Shown here in pieces: positions 29,968-39,763 of a stretch of DNA of 64,000 nt. Made by a program: the position numbers and the translations under genes. Within the stretch, counting starts at the first letter, position 1, and each line of letters opens with the position of its first letter. Source of the stretch: Lachnospiraceae bacterium (GTDB lineage Bacteria > Bacillota > Clostridia > Lachnospirales > Lachnospiraceae); assembly GCA_017934175.1 (NCBI GenBank), contig JAGBKB010000047.1, positions 1-64,000 on the forward strand, given 5' to 3'. Under the pieces are notes generated by a model that had not been told where the DNA came from, searched no databases, and saw only the letters and a list, made by a program, of their open reading frames with translations.

Positions 29968-30849
29968 CTATACCTTATCTATATTCTTTTCGCCAAAAAG
30001 ACCAGTTGGCTTAATAAGAAGCATAAGTATCAAAACTATAAATGTAAATGCATCAGAGAAAGTTGAAAGTCCTATTGCCTTAATTATTGTCTCACATATT
30101 CCTATAAAGAAACCTCCAACAAGTGCTCCTGGAATAGAACCTATACCACCAAATACTGCAGCAACGAAACACTTAAGTCCAGGAAGTGAACCAGAGTATG
30201 GGAATACTGTTGACCTATCAGTAAAATATAATATTGAGCCAACAGCAGCAAGAAAACTTCCAATAGCAAATGTAAATGATATAGTCTTATTTAACTTTAT
30301 ACCCATAAGACTTGCTGCTTCATAATCTCTTGATACTGCTCTCATAGCCATACCAATTTTTGTTTTATTTACAAGATAAAGTAACACAGCCACAAAAAGA
30401 ATTGTTATAATAGGAGTGATGAGTGTAACAAATGAAGTAGAGATTTCTCCTATTTGAATTCTCAACTTAAGACCAGGTATTTCTGGATAAGGCTGTGGTA
30501 TTGCTGTAAATAAATAAGTTGCAAGATTTTGCAAAAGATATGACACACCAATAGCAGATATCATAACAGACATTCTTGGTGCATTTCTAAGTGGTGCATA
30601 AGCAACTTTTTCTATACCAATACCAAGTAATGTAGTAAGCACAAGTGTAACTAAAATGGCTATAGGAAATGGTAAAACCGCAAATGAAAATATCATAAAA
30701 TATCCTGCTACCATAAATATATCACCATGTGCAAAATTAATAAGCCTAAGTATGCCATACACAAGTGTGTATCCAATAGCAATTAATGCATAACAACCAC
30801 CAACAGATATTCCTGTAAGTGAATGTTGAAAAAATTGGGTTACATTCAT
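29968..30849 (-). CDS. livH: Branched-chain amino-acid ABC transporter permease LivH
   Basis: Integral membrane permease of 293 residues. The opening GISVGGCYALIAIGYTLVYG and the following LINFAHGDIFMVAGY are diagnostic of LivH; the coupling loop reads AVSRDYEAASLMGI, and the AVFGGIGSIPGALVGG stretch is also typical. A GAGG site precedes the ATG. It is 12 nt from livM and about 120 nt from livJ, with a palindromic repeat in that gap. Confidence 0.94.
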   Translation of the reverse strand: MNVTQFFQHSLTGISVGGCYALIAIGYTLVYGILRLINFAHGDIFMVAGYFMIFSFAVLPFPIAILVTLVLTTLLGIGIEKVAYAPLRNAPRMSVMISAIGVSYLLQNLATYLFTAIPQPYPEIPGLKLRIQIGEISTSFVTLITPIITILFVAVLLYLVNKTKIGMAMRAVSRDYEAASLMGIKLNKTISFTFAIGSFLAAVGSILYFTDRSTVFPYSGSLPGLKCFVAAVFGGIGSIPGALVGGFFIGICETIIKAIGLSTFSDAFTFIVLILMLLIKPTGLFGEKNIDKV

Positions 30850-30889
30850 AGTTTACCTCTATATACAGAAAACTTATTATATAATTTTA

Positions 30890-30916
30890 GTAGGGGCGGA
30901 TACTCTCCGCCCCTAC
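30890..30916. repeat. REP-like palindrome, copy 1 (between livJ and livH)
   Basis: A perfect 11-bp inverted repeat (GTAGGGGCGGA and its complement, loop TACTC). It is GC-rich in an AT-rich genome and closely resembles the palindrome at 37900-37925, so it is probably a dispersed extragenic element. Its place between livJ and livH could let it raise binding-protein mRNA stability relative to the permease genes. Confidence 0.8.
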
Positions 30917-30971
30917 CTACAAAACTAACTTTTAAAATTTATCTAATATAACTATTCTACTCTTAAAAATA

Positions 30972-32183
30972 TTAATCAATCTTAACTATCTCTTTAAATT
31001 CAAACTTACCATCTTTAACTTCTTTTACATATGCTGCATTTTTATTTGCATCACCATCAGCATTGAAACTTATGTCACCAGTAACACCTGTAAATGCAAG
31101 ATGTGTAAGTGCTTCTCTTATATCTTCACCATTAGTAGATTGTGCCTCTTGCATTGCTTTAAATGCTGCAAGATATGCATCATAACCAAGTGCTGATACT
31201 GCTGGAATAACTGCTGGTTGATTCTCAACTTTTACTAAATAATCAGAAAAACCAGTTGCTGTATCTCCCATTCCATTTCCTTTTAAGAACATTGCTTCTT
31301 CACCAGTTGCTGTTGCTGGATTTGCCTCGTAGAATGTAGTAACAACCATTCCTTCTGCTGCACCGTGTGCATTATCTATTATAGTTCCATTTTCCCAAGT
31401 ATCTCCGCCACCTATTTGACATTCAATACCAAGTTCTCTTGCTTGAGATAAGATAAGTGGTGCAGTAGCAATTGAAGATGGTGCAAATATGAATTGAGGT
31501 TCTTTACCTTTAATATTTGTTAAAATTGCTTTGAAATCTTGCTCATTTGTTTGGAACTTTTCTTGAGCAACTACTTCTATGCCATTTTGCTCACATGCTT
31601 TTACAAAGAAATTGCCAAGTCCTTCTGAATAGTCATCTCCAAGTTGAGTAATAACAGCAACTTTGCTATATCCGTGATTTTTGCAGTATGATGACATAAC
31701 TGTTCCTTGGAATGGGTCCAAGAAACAAGTTCTAAAATAATATTCATTTCCATTAGTTACTTGTGGATTTGTGCAAGAACAGCCAATAGCAGGAATCTTT
31801 GCCTCTTTAAAATACTCTCCTGCTGCTATTGATACACCAGAACCATAAGAACCAAGAACAACACTTACTTTACCAGCGATAAGTTTTTGTGCTGCATTAA
31901 CAGCCTCTGTCTTATCTGATTTGTTGTCAACTTCGTATAATTCTACTTTGTAGTCTTCTCCTCCGATATTAATAGTGTTATAAACCTTATTTGCATAACG
32001 GATACCATAAACTTCTTGTATTCCGCCACCACCATTTTCTCCTGTTTGTGGTTCAAATACGCCAATTCTAATTACTTTTTCTCCGCTTGATGTAGTAGGT
32101 GCAGAAGTTTTACTACCACCTCCACATGCTACAAGGCTTAAAGCCATAACAAGTGAAAGAATAACTGCTAAAAACTTTTTCAT
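30972..32183 (-). CDS. livJ: Branched-chain amino-acid ABC transporter substrate-binding lipoprotein
   Basis: A lipoprotein of 403 residues that captures Leu/Ile/Val outside the membrane. The signal peptide ends in the lipobox SLVAC (Cys about 20), followed by a Gly/Ser linker and a type I periplasmic-binding fold starting IRIGVFEPQTGENG. Conserved stretches include VLGSYGSGVSIAAGEY and VAVITQLGDDYSEG. GGAGG precedes the start and a promoter lies at 32269-32297. Family members can also bind other amides, so specificity is inferred from the liv context. Confidence 0.93.
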   Translation of the reverse strand: MKKFLAVILSLVMALSLVACGGGSKTSAPTTSSGEKVIRIGVFEPQTGENGGGGIQEVYGIRYANKVYNTINIGGEDYKVELYEVDNKSDKTEAVNAAQKLIAGKVSVVLGSYGSGVSIAAGEYFKEAKIPAIGCSCTNPQVTNGNEYYFRTCFLDPFQGTVMSSYCKNHGYSKVAVITQLGDDYSEGLGNFFVKACEQNGIEVVAQEKFQTNEQDFKAILTNIKGKEPQFIFAPSSIATAPLILSQARELGIECQIGGGDTWENGTIIDNAHGAAEGMVVTTFYEANPATATGEEAMFLKGNGMGDTATGFSDYLVKVENQPAVIPAVSALGYDAYLAAFKAMQEAQSTNGEDIREALTHLAFTGVTGDISFNADGDANKNAAYVKEVKDGKFEFKEIVKID

Positions 32184-32234
32184 AATTTTTCCTCCAAAAT
32201 AATTATTATTAAAATTTTTATTTTAATTCCAAAA

Positions 32235-32256
32235 TGAGGAAAATTAACATTTCCCT
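32235..32256 (-). promoter_or_regulatory. Leader hairpin upstream of livJ
   Basis: An 8-bp stem (GAGGGAAA/TTTTCCTC with one G-U, loop TGTTAA) falls in the livJ leader about 50 nt before the start. No clean T tract follows. It may affect leader stability or mark regulated termination. Confidence 0.4.
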
Positions 32257-32268
32257 CAAATATATACT

Positions 32269-32297
32269 ATTTTATCAATATATTAAGGAATTTTCAA
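32269..32297 (-). promoter_or_regulatory. Promoter of the liv operon
   Basis: TTGAAA (32292-32297) and TAAAAT (32269-32274) on the minus strand with a 17-base spacer, about 85 bases upstream of livJ. Confidence 0.65.
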
Positions 32298-32341
32298 GAA
32301 TTTATTTCATTTTGCAAAACTCACCATTTTGCTAAATGTGA

Positions 32342-33265
32342 CTAATTTACTTTAAAATTAACTTGTTTAACATTTAATTCACTTGCTTTTTTACCATCTA
32401 CTAATATCTGTTTAGCAAGTTTTGCTCCTTCTTCCCCAACTAATGTATAATCTCTTATAATTGCAACCTCTGCGCCAGCATTTTTATGTGTACTGGTTGA
32501 GCCAAATACTACTTTGTTTTCTTTTTTTGCTCTATCCATCACAACATTTAGATTATCATCAACTATATAATCTTGAAGTAATGTAATTGCATCAACCTTT
32601 GGCATAATATTGTCAAGTGCTTTTTCTATATCTTCTGCTTTAGTAATAGACACTGTATATATGTCTATACCAAGTCCTGTTGAAAAAAACTTTAGATAAT
32701 CTATATCAAATTGCGCAAGTTCGCTATCCTTGGTATAAATAATTCCTATTCTTTTAACATCTGTATAGTTTTTAATAATAAAATCTAAATGCTCTTCAAA
32801 TAAATGCGAGTCAGCCACTCCAGTCATATTAGATGTAGGTTTTCCATTAGCATCGCAGTATCCAAGTCTTTCAGCATTTGCCACACCCAAAAATACTATA
32901 GGAATGTCATTATACTTTTCACTTGTTGCTTTGGTTGAAGTGTTGCCTATTGTGACAAATAAATTAGGATTTTTTTCTTTGAATGCATCTGCTATCTGGC
33001 TTGCATAACTTTCATTGCCTTCAGCATTTGCATAGTGATATGTTACATTTATATCTTCTACAAGACCTAAATCTCTTAATCCCATAACAAATCCTTTTCT
33101 CATAGAGTCAAATTCACTTCCTTCAACACTTGAATTTATGCAAATGGTATAATTCTTGCTAACATCAAATGTCTTTTCTCCAATAGTTGTCTCTTTTTTA
33201 CCACAACTAAAAGTTAAAACTAATGCTGAAAATATAAATATTGTTGTTATAATTTTTTTTATCAT
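32342..33265 (-). CDS. ABC-type substrate-binding lipoprotein (TrpX-like family)
   Basis: A 307-residue lipoprotein with signal peptide and lipobox ending TFSC (Cys about 21). The mature part matches the ABC_sub_bind family (PF04392) by its pattern, with two alpha/beta lobes: AIVTIGNTSTKA-like NLFVTIGNTSTKATSEKY, IPIVFLGVANAERLG and RIGIIYTKDSE. Relatives bind aromatic amino acids or other small ligands. No cognate permease or ATPase gene is adjacent, so it is an orphan or works with a distant system. It follows rny and its terminator-like hairpin with a GGGAG site before the ATG. Confidence 0.8.
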   Translation of the reverse strand: MIKKIITTIFIFSALVLTFSCGKKETTIGEKTFDVSKNYTICINSSVEGSEFDSMRKGFVMGLRDLGLVEDINVTYHYANAEGNESYASQIADAFKEKNPNLFVTIGNTSTKATSEKYNDIPIVFLGVANAERLGYCDANGKPTSNMTGVADSHLFEEHLDFIIKNYTDVKRIGIIYTKDSELAQFDIDYLKFFSTGLGIDIYTVSITKAEDIEKALDNIMPKVDAITLLQDYIVDDNLNVVMDRAKKENKVVFGSTSTHKNAGAEVAIIRDYTLVGEEGAKLAKQILVDGKKASELNVKQVNFKVN

Positions 33266-33286
33266 AATATCTCCCTAACACAAAAT

Positions 33287-33304
33287 GGGTGGCTAATGCC
33301 ACCC
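33287..33304 (-). terminator. Stop-proximal hairpin after rny
   Basis: A perfect 7-bp stem GGGTGGC/GCCACCC (ATTA loop) begins five bases after the rny stop, followed by ATTTTG. Probably a partial terminator. Confidence 0.6.
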
Positions 33305-33308
33305 TAAA

Positions 33309-34859
33309 TTATTTAGCCGTATCTTGCGCTCTTGTTTCTCTTATCACATTAACCTTTATCTGTCCAGGATATTTAACTTGTTCTTCTATCTGCCTTGCTA
33401 TTGCATGTGCCATAATAGTCATATCATCTTCAGATACTTTTTCAGGTATAACCATTATTCTTACTTCTCTACCAGCCTGCACTGCATATGCCTTATCAAC
33501 ACCTTCATAACTCTTTGTTATATCTTCAAGTTGTTTGATTCTTTGTGTATAAGTTTCAAGCACTTCTCTTCTTGCACCAGGGCGAGCAGCCGATATCGCA
33601 TCTGCTGCACCTACTATAAATGCTATAGGACACTTTGCTTCTGCATCGCCATGATGAGATTCTATTGCATTTAAAACCTCAAATGATTCTTTATATTTCT
33701 TACAAATGTCAAAACCTATTTGCACATGAGTTCCTTCTACTTCATGGTCTATAGATTTTCCTATATCGTGAAGAAGTCCTGCACGTTTTGCAAGTTGCAC
33801 ATTCTCACCAATTTCAGATGCCATTATACCAGATAGTGTTGCAACTTCTATACTATGAATAAGTGCATTTTGTCCATATGATGTTCTATAATGCATTCTT
33901 CCAAGTAACTTTACTATCTCTGGATTTAATCCATGTATACCAAGTTTTAAAACTGCTTCTTCGCCTTTTTGTTTTATAACTTGTTCTACTTCTTTAGTAG
34001 ATTTTTCTACAAGTTCCTCTATTCTTGTTGGATGTATTCTTCCGTCAAGAACTAATTTTTCAAGTGCAAGTCTTGCAATTTCTCTTCTAACTGGGTCAAA
34101 GCACGATAACACAACTGTATCTGGAGTGTCATCAATAACAACTTCTACACCTGTCAACTGTTCAATTGCTCTTATGTTTCTTCCCTCTCTTCCTATGATA
34201 CGACCTTTCATCTCATCATTTGGAAGAGAAACTGTAGACACTGTCGCATAAGAAACATTTTCCATCGCACACTTTTGTATAGTTTCAAGGACTAAGTTAG
34301 TTGCATTCTTTTCTGCTTCATCTTTTGCAATTTGCTCTTGCTCTTTTATGAATAATGCTGTATCTCTTTTTATGTCATCTTTTACAGCATTAAATAATTC
34401 AGTCTTTGCTTGCTCTCTTGTATAACCAGAGATTCTTTCAAGTTCTTTTAATCTTTGTTCATTTAATTGATTAATTAAGTTTTGCTTTTCAGTAATTTCT
34501 TGTTCTTTTGTCTCAATTTGTTTTTCTTTTTGTTCAAGTTGCTCTAATTTCTTTTCAGATAATTCATCTCTCTTTAATGCTCTATTCTCTATCTCTGCAA
34601 CTTCTTTTCTTCTCTCTCGTAATTCATTTTCAAGTTCAGTTTTTTGTTTTAAGATTTCTTCCTTTGCTTCAAGTAAAGCATTTACTTTTGTACTTTCAGC
34701 CTTCTTAATAGCCTCGTCTAATAAGGTTCTTGCTTTATTCTCTGCAGAACCTATTTTTTCAAGTGCTGTTTTCTTCTCTATAGATTTACCAGCATTATAT
34801 GCTACAAATGCTGCTACGACAATAACTATTAAGGAGCCTACGAGTATCCAAACTTCCAT
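33309..34859 (-). CDS. rny: Ribonuclease Y
   Basis: Membrane-anchored endoribonuclease that starts mRNA decay in Firmicutes. The 516 residues show an N-terminal membrane helix (about 5-22), a long Lys/Glu coiled coil (30-200), a KH domain with GRIIGREGRNIRAIE, and an HD domain with the metal pair in LLHDIGKSIDHE. Own promoter at 34911-34939 and an AAAGGAG site. Length and order match the family. Confidence 0.96.
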   Translation of the reverse strand: MEVWILVGSLIVIVVAAFVAYNAGKSIEKKTALEKIGSAENKARTLLDEAIKKAESTKVNALLEAKEEILKQKTELENELRERRKEVAEIENRALKRDELSEKKLEQLEQKEKQIETKEQEITEKQNLINQLNEQRLKELERISGYTREQAKTELFNAVKDDIKRDTALFIKEQEQIAKDEAEKNATNLVLETIQKCAMENVSYATVSTVSLPNDEMKGRIIGREGRNIRAIEQLTGVEVVIDDTPDTVVLSCFDPVRREIARLALEKLVLDGRIHPTRIEELVEKSTKEVEQVIKQKGEEAVLKLGIHGLNPEIVKLLGRMHYRTSYGQNALIHSIEVATLSGIMASEIGENVQLAKRAGLLHDIGKSIDHEVEGTHVQIGFDICKKYKESFEVLNAIESHHGDAEAKCPIAFIVGAADAISAARPGARREVLETYTQRIKQLEDITKSYEGVDKAYAVQAGREVRIMVIPEKVSEDDMTIMAHAIARQIEEQVKYPGQIKVNVIRETRAQDTAK

Positions 34860-34910
34860 AATCTTTAATCTCCTTTATATGTTATAAACAGGGTTAAACC
34901 TGATACATAT

Positions 34911-34939
34911 ATTATAGAATAAATTAACTTAAAATGCAA
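34911..34939 (-). promoter_or_regulatory. Promoter of rny
   Basis: TTGCAT (34934-34939) and a consensus TATAAT (34911-34916), 17-base spacer, minus strand. A leader of roughly 45 bases follows. Confidence 0.7.
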
Positions 34940-34983
34940 GTTTTAGGATATTTAGTGTAATAATCAAGGTTTATGACAATATA

Positions 34984-36186
34984 TTACATAACATTAACTA
35001 TTTTAAGCCCAGCCTCTATTAATTTTTCCTTTATTAGTTTTATGTGGTCAAAATTCTTAGTTTCCATACCTATAGTTAAATAACAACTTGATATAGGCAT
35101 ATTTAAGTCAGACCTCTCATAGCGAACATTTATAATGTTTCCTCCGCATTTAGATATAATAGTACTAACAAGCACAAGTTGTCCTGGCTTATCTTCAAGT
35201 GCTATTTGCATACTCACATTTCTACCACTTGATTTAAGACCACGTGTCAGAACTCTTGATAAAATATTTACATCTATATTTCCACCTGACACTACACATA
35301 CCACATTTTTTCCATCAACAGGAACTTTATCAGCAAGAACTGCTGCAACCGACACTGCTCCAGCACCTTCAGCAACTAATTTTTGTCTCTCCATAAGTGT
35401 AAGTATAGCCATAGCAATCTCATCTTCTGAAACTGTCACAACTTCATCTACATATTTACTTACTATTTCAAATGTATTATCCCCAGGATGCTTAACTGCT
35501 ATACCATCTGCAAATGTTGATACCGCATCAAGTGTTATTTGCTTTTTTTGTTTTATACTTTCATACATTGATGGAGCATTTGCTGCTTGCACACCATAAA
35601 CTTTAATTTGTGGCTTTAAAGATTTTATTGCAAATGCGACACCAGAAATTAATCCACCACCACCAATAGGAACTACAACTGCATCAATATTTTCAAGTTG
35701 ATTAAGTATCTCAAGTCCTATAGTACCTTGTCCTGCTATTACATCTTCATCATCAAATGGATGAACAAAAGTATATCCTTTTTCTTTTTGAAGTTCTATT
35801 GCTCTATTATATGCATCATCATAAACTCCTGGCACAAGCACAACTTCTGCGCCATAACCTTTAGTAGCCTCTACCTTACTTATAGGAGCACCATCTGGCA
35901 TACATACCACTGACTTTATACCATTTTTAGTAGCAGATAGTGCAACCCCTTGAGCATGGTTTCCTGCACTACAAGCAATAACTCCAGCCTTTTTTTGTTC
36001 TTCACTAAGTTGGCTAATTTTATAATATGCACCTCTAACTTTAAAACTTCCAGTCACTTGCAAGTTTTCAGTTTTTAAATACATATGAGTATTTGGTTTT
36101 AAACTACTACTACTAAGTAAATCTGTAGTTCTTGCCACTCCTTTTAATATAAATGCTGCATGATATATTTTATCAAGTGTTAACAT
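34984..36186 (-). CDS. ilvA: Threonine ammonia-lyase (biosynthetic type)
   Basis: PLP enzyme turning threonine into 2-oxobutanoate, the entry to isoleucine. The PLP lysine is in [14 protein letters not shown], the phosphate loop is [10 protein letters not shown], and [11 protein letters not shown] is present. The last 70-80 residues (from about 325) form one ACT-like domain, as in the about 400-residue class. Its ATG overlaps the ilvD stop by 7 nt, so the pair is translationally coupled and the isoleucine route is the likely role rather than catabolism. Confidence 0.93.
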   Translation of the reverse strand: MLTLDKIYHAAFILKGVARTTDLLSSSSLKPNTHMYLKTENLQVTGSFKVRGAYYKISQLSEEQKKAGVIACSAGNHAQGVALSATKNGIKSVVCMPDGAPISKVEATKGYGAEVVLVPGVYDDAYNRAIELQKEKGYTFVHPFDDEDVIAGQGTIGLEILNQLENIDAVVVPIGGGGLISGVAFAIKSLKPQIKVYGVQAANAPSMYESIKQKKQITLDAVSTFADGIAVKHPGDNTFEIVSKYVDEVVTVSEDEIAMAILTLMERQKLVAEGAGAVSVAAVLADKVPVDGKNVVCVVSGGNIDVNILSRVLTRGLKSSGRNVSMQIALEDKPGQLVLVSTIISKCGGNIINVRYERSDLNMPISSCYLTIGMETKNFDHIKLIKEKLIEAGLKIVNVM

Positions 36187-37841
36187 AGTATAGCCCCCTT
36201 ATCTGCTGATGAAACTACTTTTGCATATCTTGCAAGATAGCCAGTCTTAACTTTTGGTTCTTTAAGAGTTGAGTTTGCTTTTCTCTTATTTAATTCATCA
36301 TCACTTACTTCAAGTTCAATTTTATAATTTGGAATATCTATTGAAATAATATCTCCTTCATTTACATATGCAATATTTCCACCACTTGCTGCTTCAGGGC
36401 TTACATGACCTATAGATGCACCTCTCGTTGCTCCAGAAAATCTTCCATCAGTTATGAGCGCTACTTCTTTATCAAGTCCCATACCTGCTATTGCTGATGT
36501 AGGATATAACATTTCTCTCATTCCAGGTCCACCCTTTGGACCTTCATATCTTATAACCACTACATCACCAGAATTAATATTTTTATCATAGATAGCCTTT
36601 ATAGCATCTTCTTCACTGTCAAATACTCTCGCAGGACCTTTGTGTTTAAGCATTGAATCACTCACTGCAGACCTCTTAACTACGCATCCATCTGGGGCGA
36701 GATTTCCAAATAATATTGCAAGCCCCCCTGTCTTTGTAAATGGATTATCAATATCTCTTATAACTTCATTGTCATAGTTTTTAATATTAACAAGATTTTC
36801 TTTTACAGTTTTTCCTGTGACAGTTATAATATTTTCATTTAATAAATTTTTCTTTTCAAGTTCCTTCATAACTGCATATACACCACCAGCAAGTTCTAAA
36901 TCTTCCATAAAAGTATTTCCTGCAGGCGCAAGGTGACAAAGGTTTGGTGTCTTTTCGCTTATATCATTTACATGATGAAGGTCTATATCAATTCCAAGTT
37001 CATGTGCTATAGCAGGTAAATGAAGCATAGTGTTAGTAGAACAACCTAATGCCATATCAATAGTAAGTGCATTTTCAAATGCTTCTTTAGTCATGATGTC
37101 TCTTGGTTTAATATCTTTTTCTACAAGTTCCATAATTTTTATTCCAGTTTCTTTTGCAAGTCTAAGTCTCTTTGAATAAACTGCTGGAACAGTTCCATTG
37201 CCTTTAAGTGCCATGCCGATACTTTCAGTAAGACAGTTCATTGAGTTTGCCGTATACATACCACTACAACTTCCACAAGTTGGACAAGCATTTTCTGTCC
37301 ACTCTTTTATTTCTTCATCGTTCATCTTGCCAGCATGATAAGCGCCAACTGCTTCAAACATAGTTGATAGGCAAGTTCTCTTACCACTTTTAAGTTTTCC
37401 AGAAAGCATTGGTCCACCTGATACAAATATTGTAGGAACATTTACACGAGCAGCCGCCATAAGAAGTCCTGGAACATTTTTGTCACAGTTTGGTATCATA
37501 ACAAGTCCATCAAAGCCATGAGCTATCGCCATACACTCAGTACTGTCAGCAATTAAATCTCTCGTCACAAGTGAATACTTCATACCGATATGACCCATAG
37601 CTATACCATCACAAACTGCAATCGCCGGAAACTCAATAGGAGTTCCACCAGCAAGCCTAACTCCCGCTTTCACTGCTTCAGTAATCTTGTCAATATTCAT
37701 ATGCCCTGGCACTATCTCATTAAAAGAACTGACAACGCCAATAAGCGGTCTCTTAATCTCTTCATCAGTAAGACCTAGTGCATATAACAAACTCTTATTC
37801 GGAGTTCTGTCAACTCCCACTTTTATACTATCTGATTTCAT
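36180..37841 (-). CDS. ilvD: Dihydroxy-acid dehydratase
   Basis: Iron-sulfur enzyme for the third common step of Ile and Val synthesis. At 553 residues it is full length. Cluster cysteines are visible in NCDKNVPG and [20 protein letters not shown], and [20 protein letters not shown] near the C-terminus is diagnostic. A GGAGA site precedes the ATG and a consensus promoter lies 145 bases upstream. It is separated from ilvC by a 16-kb accessory island on the same strand. Confidence 0.96.
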   Translation of the reverse strand: MKSDSIKVGVDRTPNKSLLYALGLTDEEIKRPLIGVVSSFNEIVPGHMNIDKITEAVKAGVRLAGGTPIEFPAIAVCDGIAMGHIGMKYSLVTRDLIADSTECMAIAHGFDGLVMIPNCDKNVPGLLMAAARVNVPTIFVSGGPMLSGKLKSGKRTCLSTMFEAVGAYHAGKMNDEEIKEWTENACPTCGSCSGMYTANSMNCLTESIGMALKGNGTVPAVYSKRLRLAKETGIKIMELVEKDIKPRDIMTKEAFENALTIDMALGCSTNTMLHLPAIAHELGIDIDLHHVNDISEKTPNLCHLAPAGNTFMEDLELAGGVYAVMKELEKKNLLNENIITVTGKTVKENLVNIKNYDNEVIRDIDNPFTKTGGLAILFGNLAPDGCVVKRSAVSDSMLKHKGPARVFDSEEDAIKAIYDKNINSGDVVVIRYEGPKGGPGMREMLYPTSAIAGMGLDKEVALITDGRFSGATRGASIGHVSPEAASGGNIAYVNEGDIISIDIPNYKIELEVSDDELNKRKANSTLKEPKVKTGYLARYAKVVSSADKGAILC

Positions 37842-37899
37842 AGCATCTCCTTTTTAACAATTATTGTAATTTATTTAAGATTGTATACTACTACCTATC

Positions 37900-37925
37900 G
37901 TAGGGACGGATATTATCCGCCCTAC
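37900..37925. repeat. REP-like palindrome, copy 2 (ilvD leader)
   Basis: GTAGGG-A-CGGAT pairs with ATCCG-CCCTAC around a short loop, with one bulged A. It shares its arms with the palindrome at 30890-30916. It lies inside the ilvD 5' leader, so it may also affect ilvDA expression. Confidence 0.75.
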
Positions 37926-37983
37926 AGATAAAATAATAATTAAGCATTATTTCCGTTAATTATTATAGTAACATTTTACCTAT

Positions 37984-38012
37984 ATTATATACAAATAGGG
38001 AGAGTTTATCAA
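37984..38012 (-). promoter_or_regulatory. Promoter of ilvD-ilvA
   Basis: TTGATA (38007-38012) and consensus TATAAT (37984-37989), 17-base spacer, minus strand. The leader is about 135 nt and contains the REP-like palindrome. Confidence 0.75.
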
Positions 38013-38050
38013 TGATAATTTATAGATTAGTTATATATTATATATAAAAA

Positions 38051-38072
38051 TAGGTGGCTCAGAAGCCACCTA
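38051..38072 (-). terminator. Intrinsic terminator at the left edge of the island
   Basis: A 9-bp stem TAGGTGGCT/AGCCACCTA with a four-base loop, followed on the minus strand by TTTTTATAT. It would end minus-strand transcripts from the AIM24-type gene before the ilvD promoter. Confidence 0.75.
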
Positions 38073-38305
38073 TGTAGTATTGTTATTATCATCATTATTT
38101 TAACAATCAAACAAAGCTATTTAATATCTATTTAATCTTTCCTTCACAATTTATCATATTAACTAATTTAGTATCAAATTTTTTCGTCATTTTTTATAAT
38201 CTTAACACTATTTTATTCTTATTACGCTTTTAATGCTAATATTACTATTTACCCAAAAAGTGAACTTATTATGATAATGTTTCTCCCAAAGACTTCTTTA
38301 AATTA

Positions 38306-38989
38306 CTAATTATTTGATCTAGGCATAAATGGTACTAAAAGATTTGCGAAAGCTGATAATTTCATTGTCTGAACAATAACTTTTCCTGGTCCCGTTACAT
38401 TCGTTAAGAATAGTCCTTCACCACCTAAAACAATATTTTTAAAACCTTTTACTGTCTGTATATCCATTTTACAGCTTGCTTGCATAAGAGCAAAACTTCC
38501 TGTATCAATAATTAATTTTTCATTCTCTTTTAAATCATATTCCATTACTGAACCAAATATTTCTACAAACACTATGCCTTGACCACTTATTTTTTGCATT
38601 ATAAAACCTTCTCCACCAAATAATCCAGTCTTCATTTGTTTCTGAACAAAAACTTCTGTTTTAATTTGATCAGTTGATGCAAGATAAGATGATTTTTGAA
38701 TTATAACTGGATTGTCAGGAGTGACTTCAATTGCTTTAATTGAGCCTGGGACACTGCTTCCAAGTGCAATCATTGAATTATCAGATGTTGCCGTATAAAT
38801 ATTTCTAAACATTGATTCACCAGCCATTAATCTTCCTAATGCCTTGCCAATACCACCTCCACCTTCTGTCTTCATTTCAAATCCTTCACTCATCCATTGC
38901 ATTGAACCACTTTCTGTCAAAATTGATTCACCATTTTCCAATGTTAATATAACTATTGGAAAGTTTTCACCTTTAATTTCATACTTCAT
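38306..38989 (-). CDS. AIM24 family protein
   Basis: A 227-residue protein of the AIM24/TIGR00266 family, recognised by the opening FPIVILTLENGESILTESG, the glycine-rich stretch TEGGGGIGKALGRLMAGES and GLFGGEGFIMQKISGQG. Members are beta-rich, soluble and without an established biochemical role; a link to membrane or scramblase-like proteins has been suggested only loosely. The Shine-Dalgarno is weak, and a GGAGG about 50 bases upstream serves a five-codon frame instead, so translation may be coupled. Neighbours give no functional hint. Confidence 0.85.
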   Translation of the reverse strand: MKYEIKGENFPIVILTLENGESILTESGSMQWMSEGFEMKTEGGGGIGKALGRLMAGESMFRNIYTATSDNSMIALGSSVPGSIKAIEVTPDNPVIIQKSSYLASTDQIKTEVFVQKQMKTGLFGGEGFIMQKISGQGIVFVEIFGSVMEYDLKENEKLIIDTGSFALMQASCKMDIQTVKGFKNIVLGGEGLFLTNVTGPGKVIVQTMKLSAFANLLVPFMPRSNN

Positions 38990-39072
38990 ACTTTTTTTAA
39001 TTAATTAAATTCATAATACGAACTAATTAATTCCTCCTTTATATTATAATATTTTAGACAATATATAAAATT

Positions 39073-39543
39073 TTAATCAATATAATCCCATCTTTCATCT
39101 GGTCTAATCTTCACAACATCAATTGTTGGATTATCTAAAAAGAAATAATAATAATATCGCATGTCATCTTCTTCGTGGCTGAAAAAGTTATCTTTTATCC
39201 ATTTTTTTGTATCTTCAATACTCAGTTGCTCACATCGGTCATTAAAAAATGTCATATTTGTAACTTCATTTGCATCTAACTTTTTCAAAATATCATCATA
39301 TAACAAATCAGAACCGTCCCATACATACACTAATCCACATAACTGCTTCATTCCTTTTTCAAGTGCAAAATTATGCAATTTTAATCTATCTTCTTCATTC
39401 ATTGTATTTTTATACTCAGCAATATATGAATTTAATTCTTTTTCAATTAAACCCCTTTTATAAAAATGAACAATTAGCACCGGCGTTACACAAATGCATA
39501 AAATTATATTAATAATCAAAATCAACGTCTTTTTTATTTTCAC
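39073..39543 (-). CDS. Hypothetical membrane-anchored protein
   Basis: A 156-residue protein with an N-terminal hydrophobic helix (about 6-27) and an acidic, Tyr-rich exported or cytoplasmic domain ending in a DERWDYID stretch. I do not recognise it. The annotated start is a GTG without a clear ribosome site, so the start is uncertain. It sits between the AIM24-type gene and the FtsK operon in the accessory island and could be a last member of either transcript. Confidence 0.55.
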   Translation of the reverse strand: MKIKKTLILIINIILCICVTPVLIVHFYKRGLIEKELNSYIAEYKNTMNEEDRLKLHNFALEKGMKQLCGLVYVWDGSDLLYDDILKKLDANEVTNMTFFNDRCEQLSIEDTKKWIKDNFFSHEEDDMRYYYYFFLDNPTIDVVKIRPDERWDYID

Positions 39544-39763
39544 CTTACAATACCATTTTAACCTTTCATATAAACATATTTAGTCTAATATATTAATTAT
39601 TCAGAATAGTGCCTTTACTTTTACCATTATTTACTGAAATCATTTACAATTTTATAACTAAATTTCTCCTTATTCCTAAAATATTTGTTCTACAATAATG
39701 TTTTAATGAATAACAAAAACATTAATCAATAATTTTAAGTCCGTTATCTGCCATTTTTACATA

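Larger units (their letters stand above)
37842..38305. other. Noncoding stretch upstream of ilvD
   Basis: Holds the ilvD promoter (37984-38012), a REP-like palindrome in the ilvD leader (37900-37925) and a terminator for the AIM24-type gene (38051-38072). The 230 bases from 38073 to 38305 are AT-rich and show nothing I can interpret. This is the left edge of the accessory island. Confidence 0.6.

Noticed and set aside
39697..39723. AATGTTTT/AAAACATT dyad as terminator of the FtsK operon
   Set aside because: Only 8 AT-rich pairs, an 11-base loop and no T tract; too weak to call.
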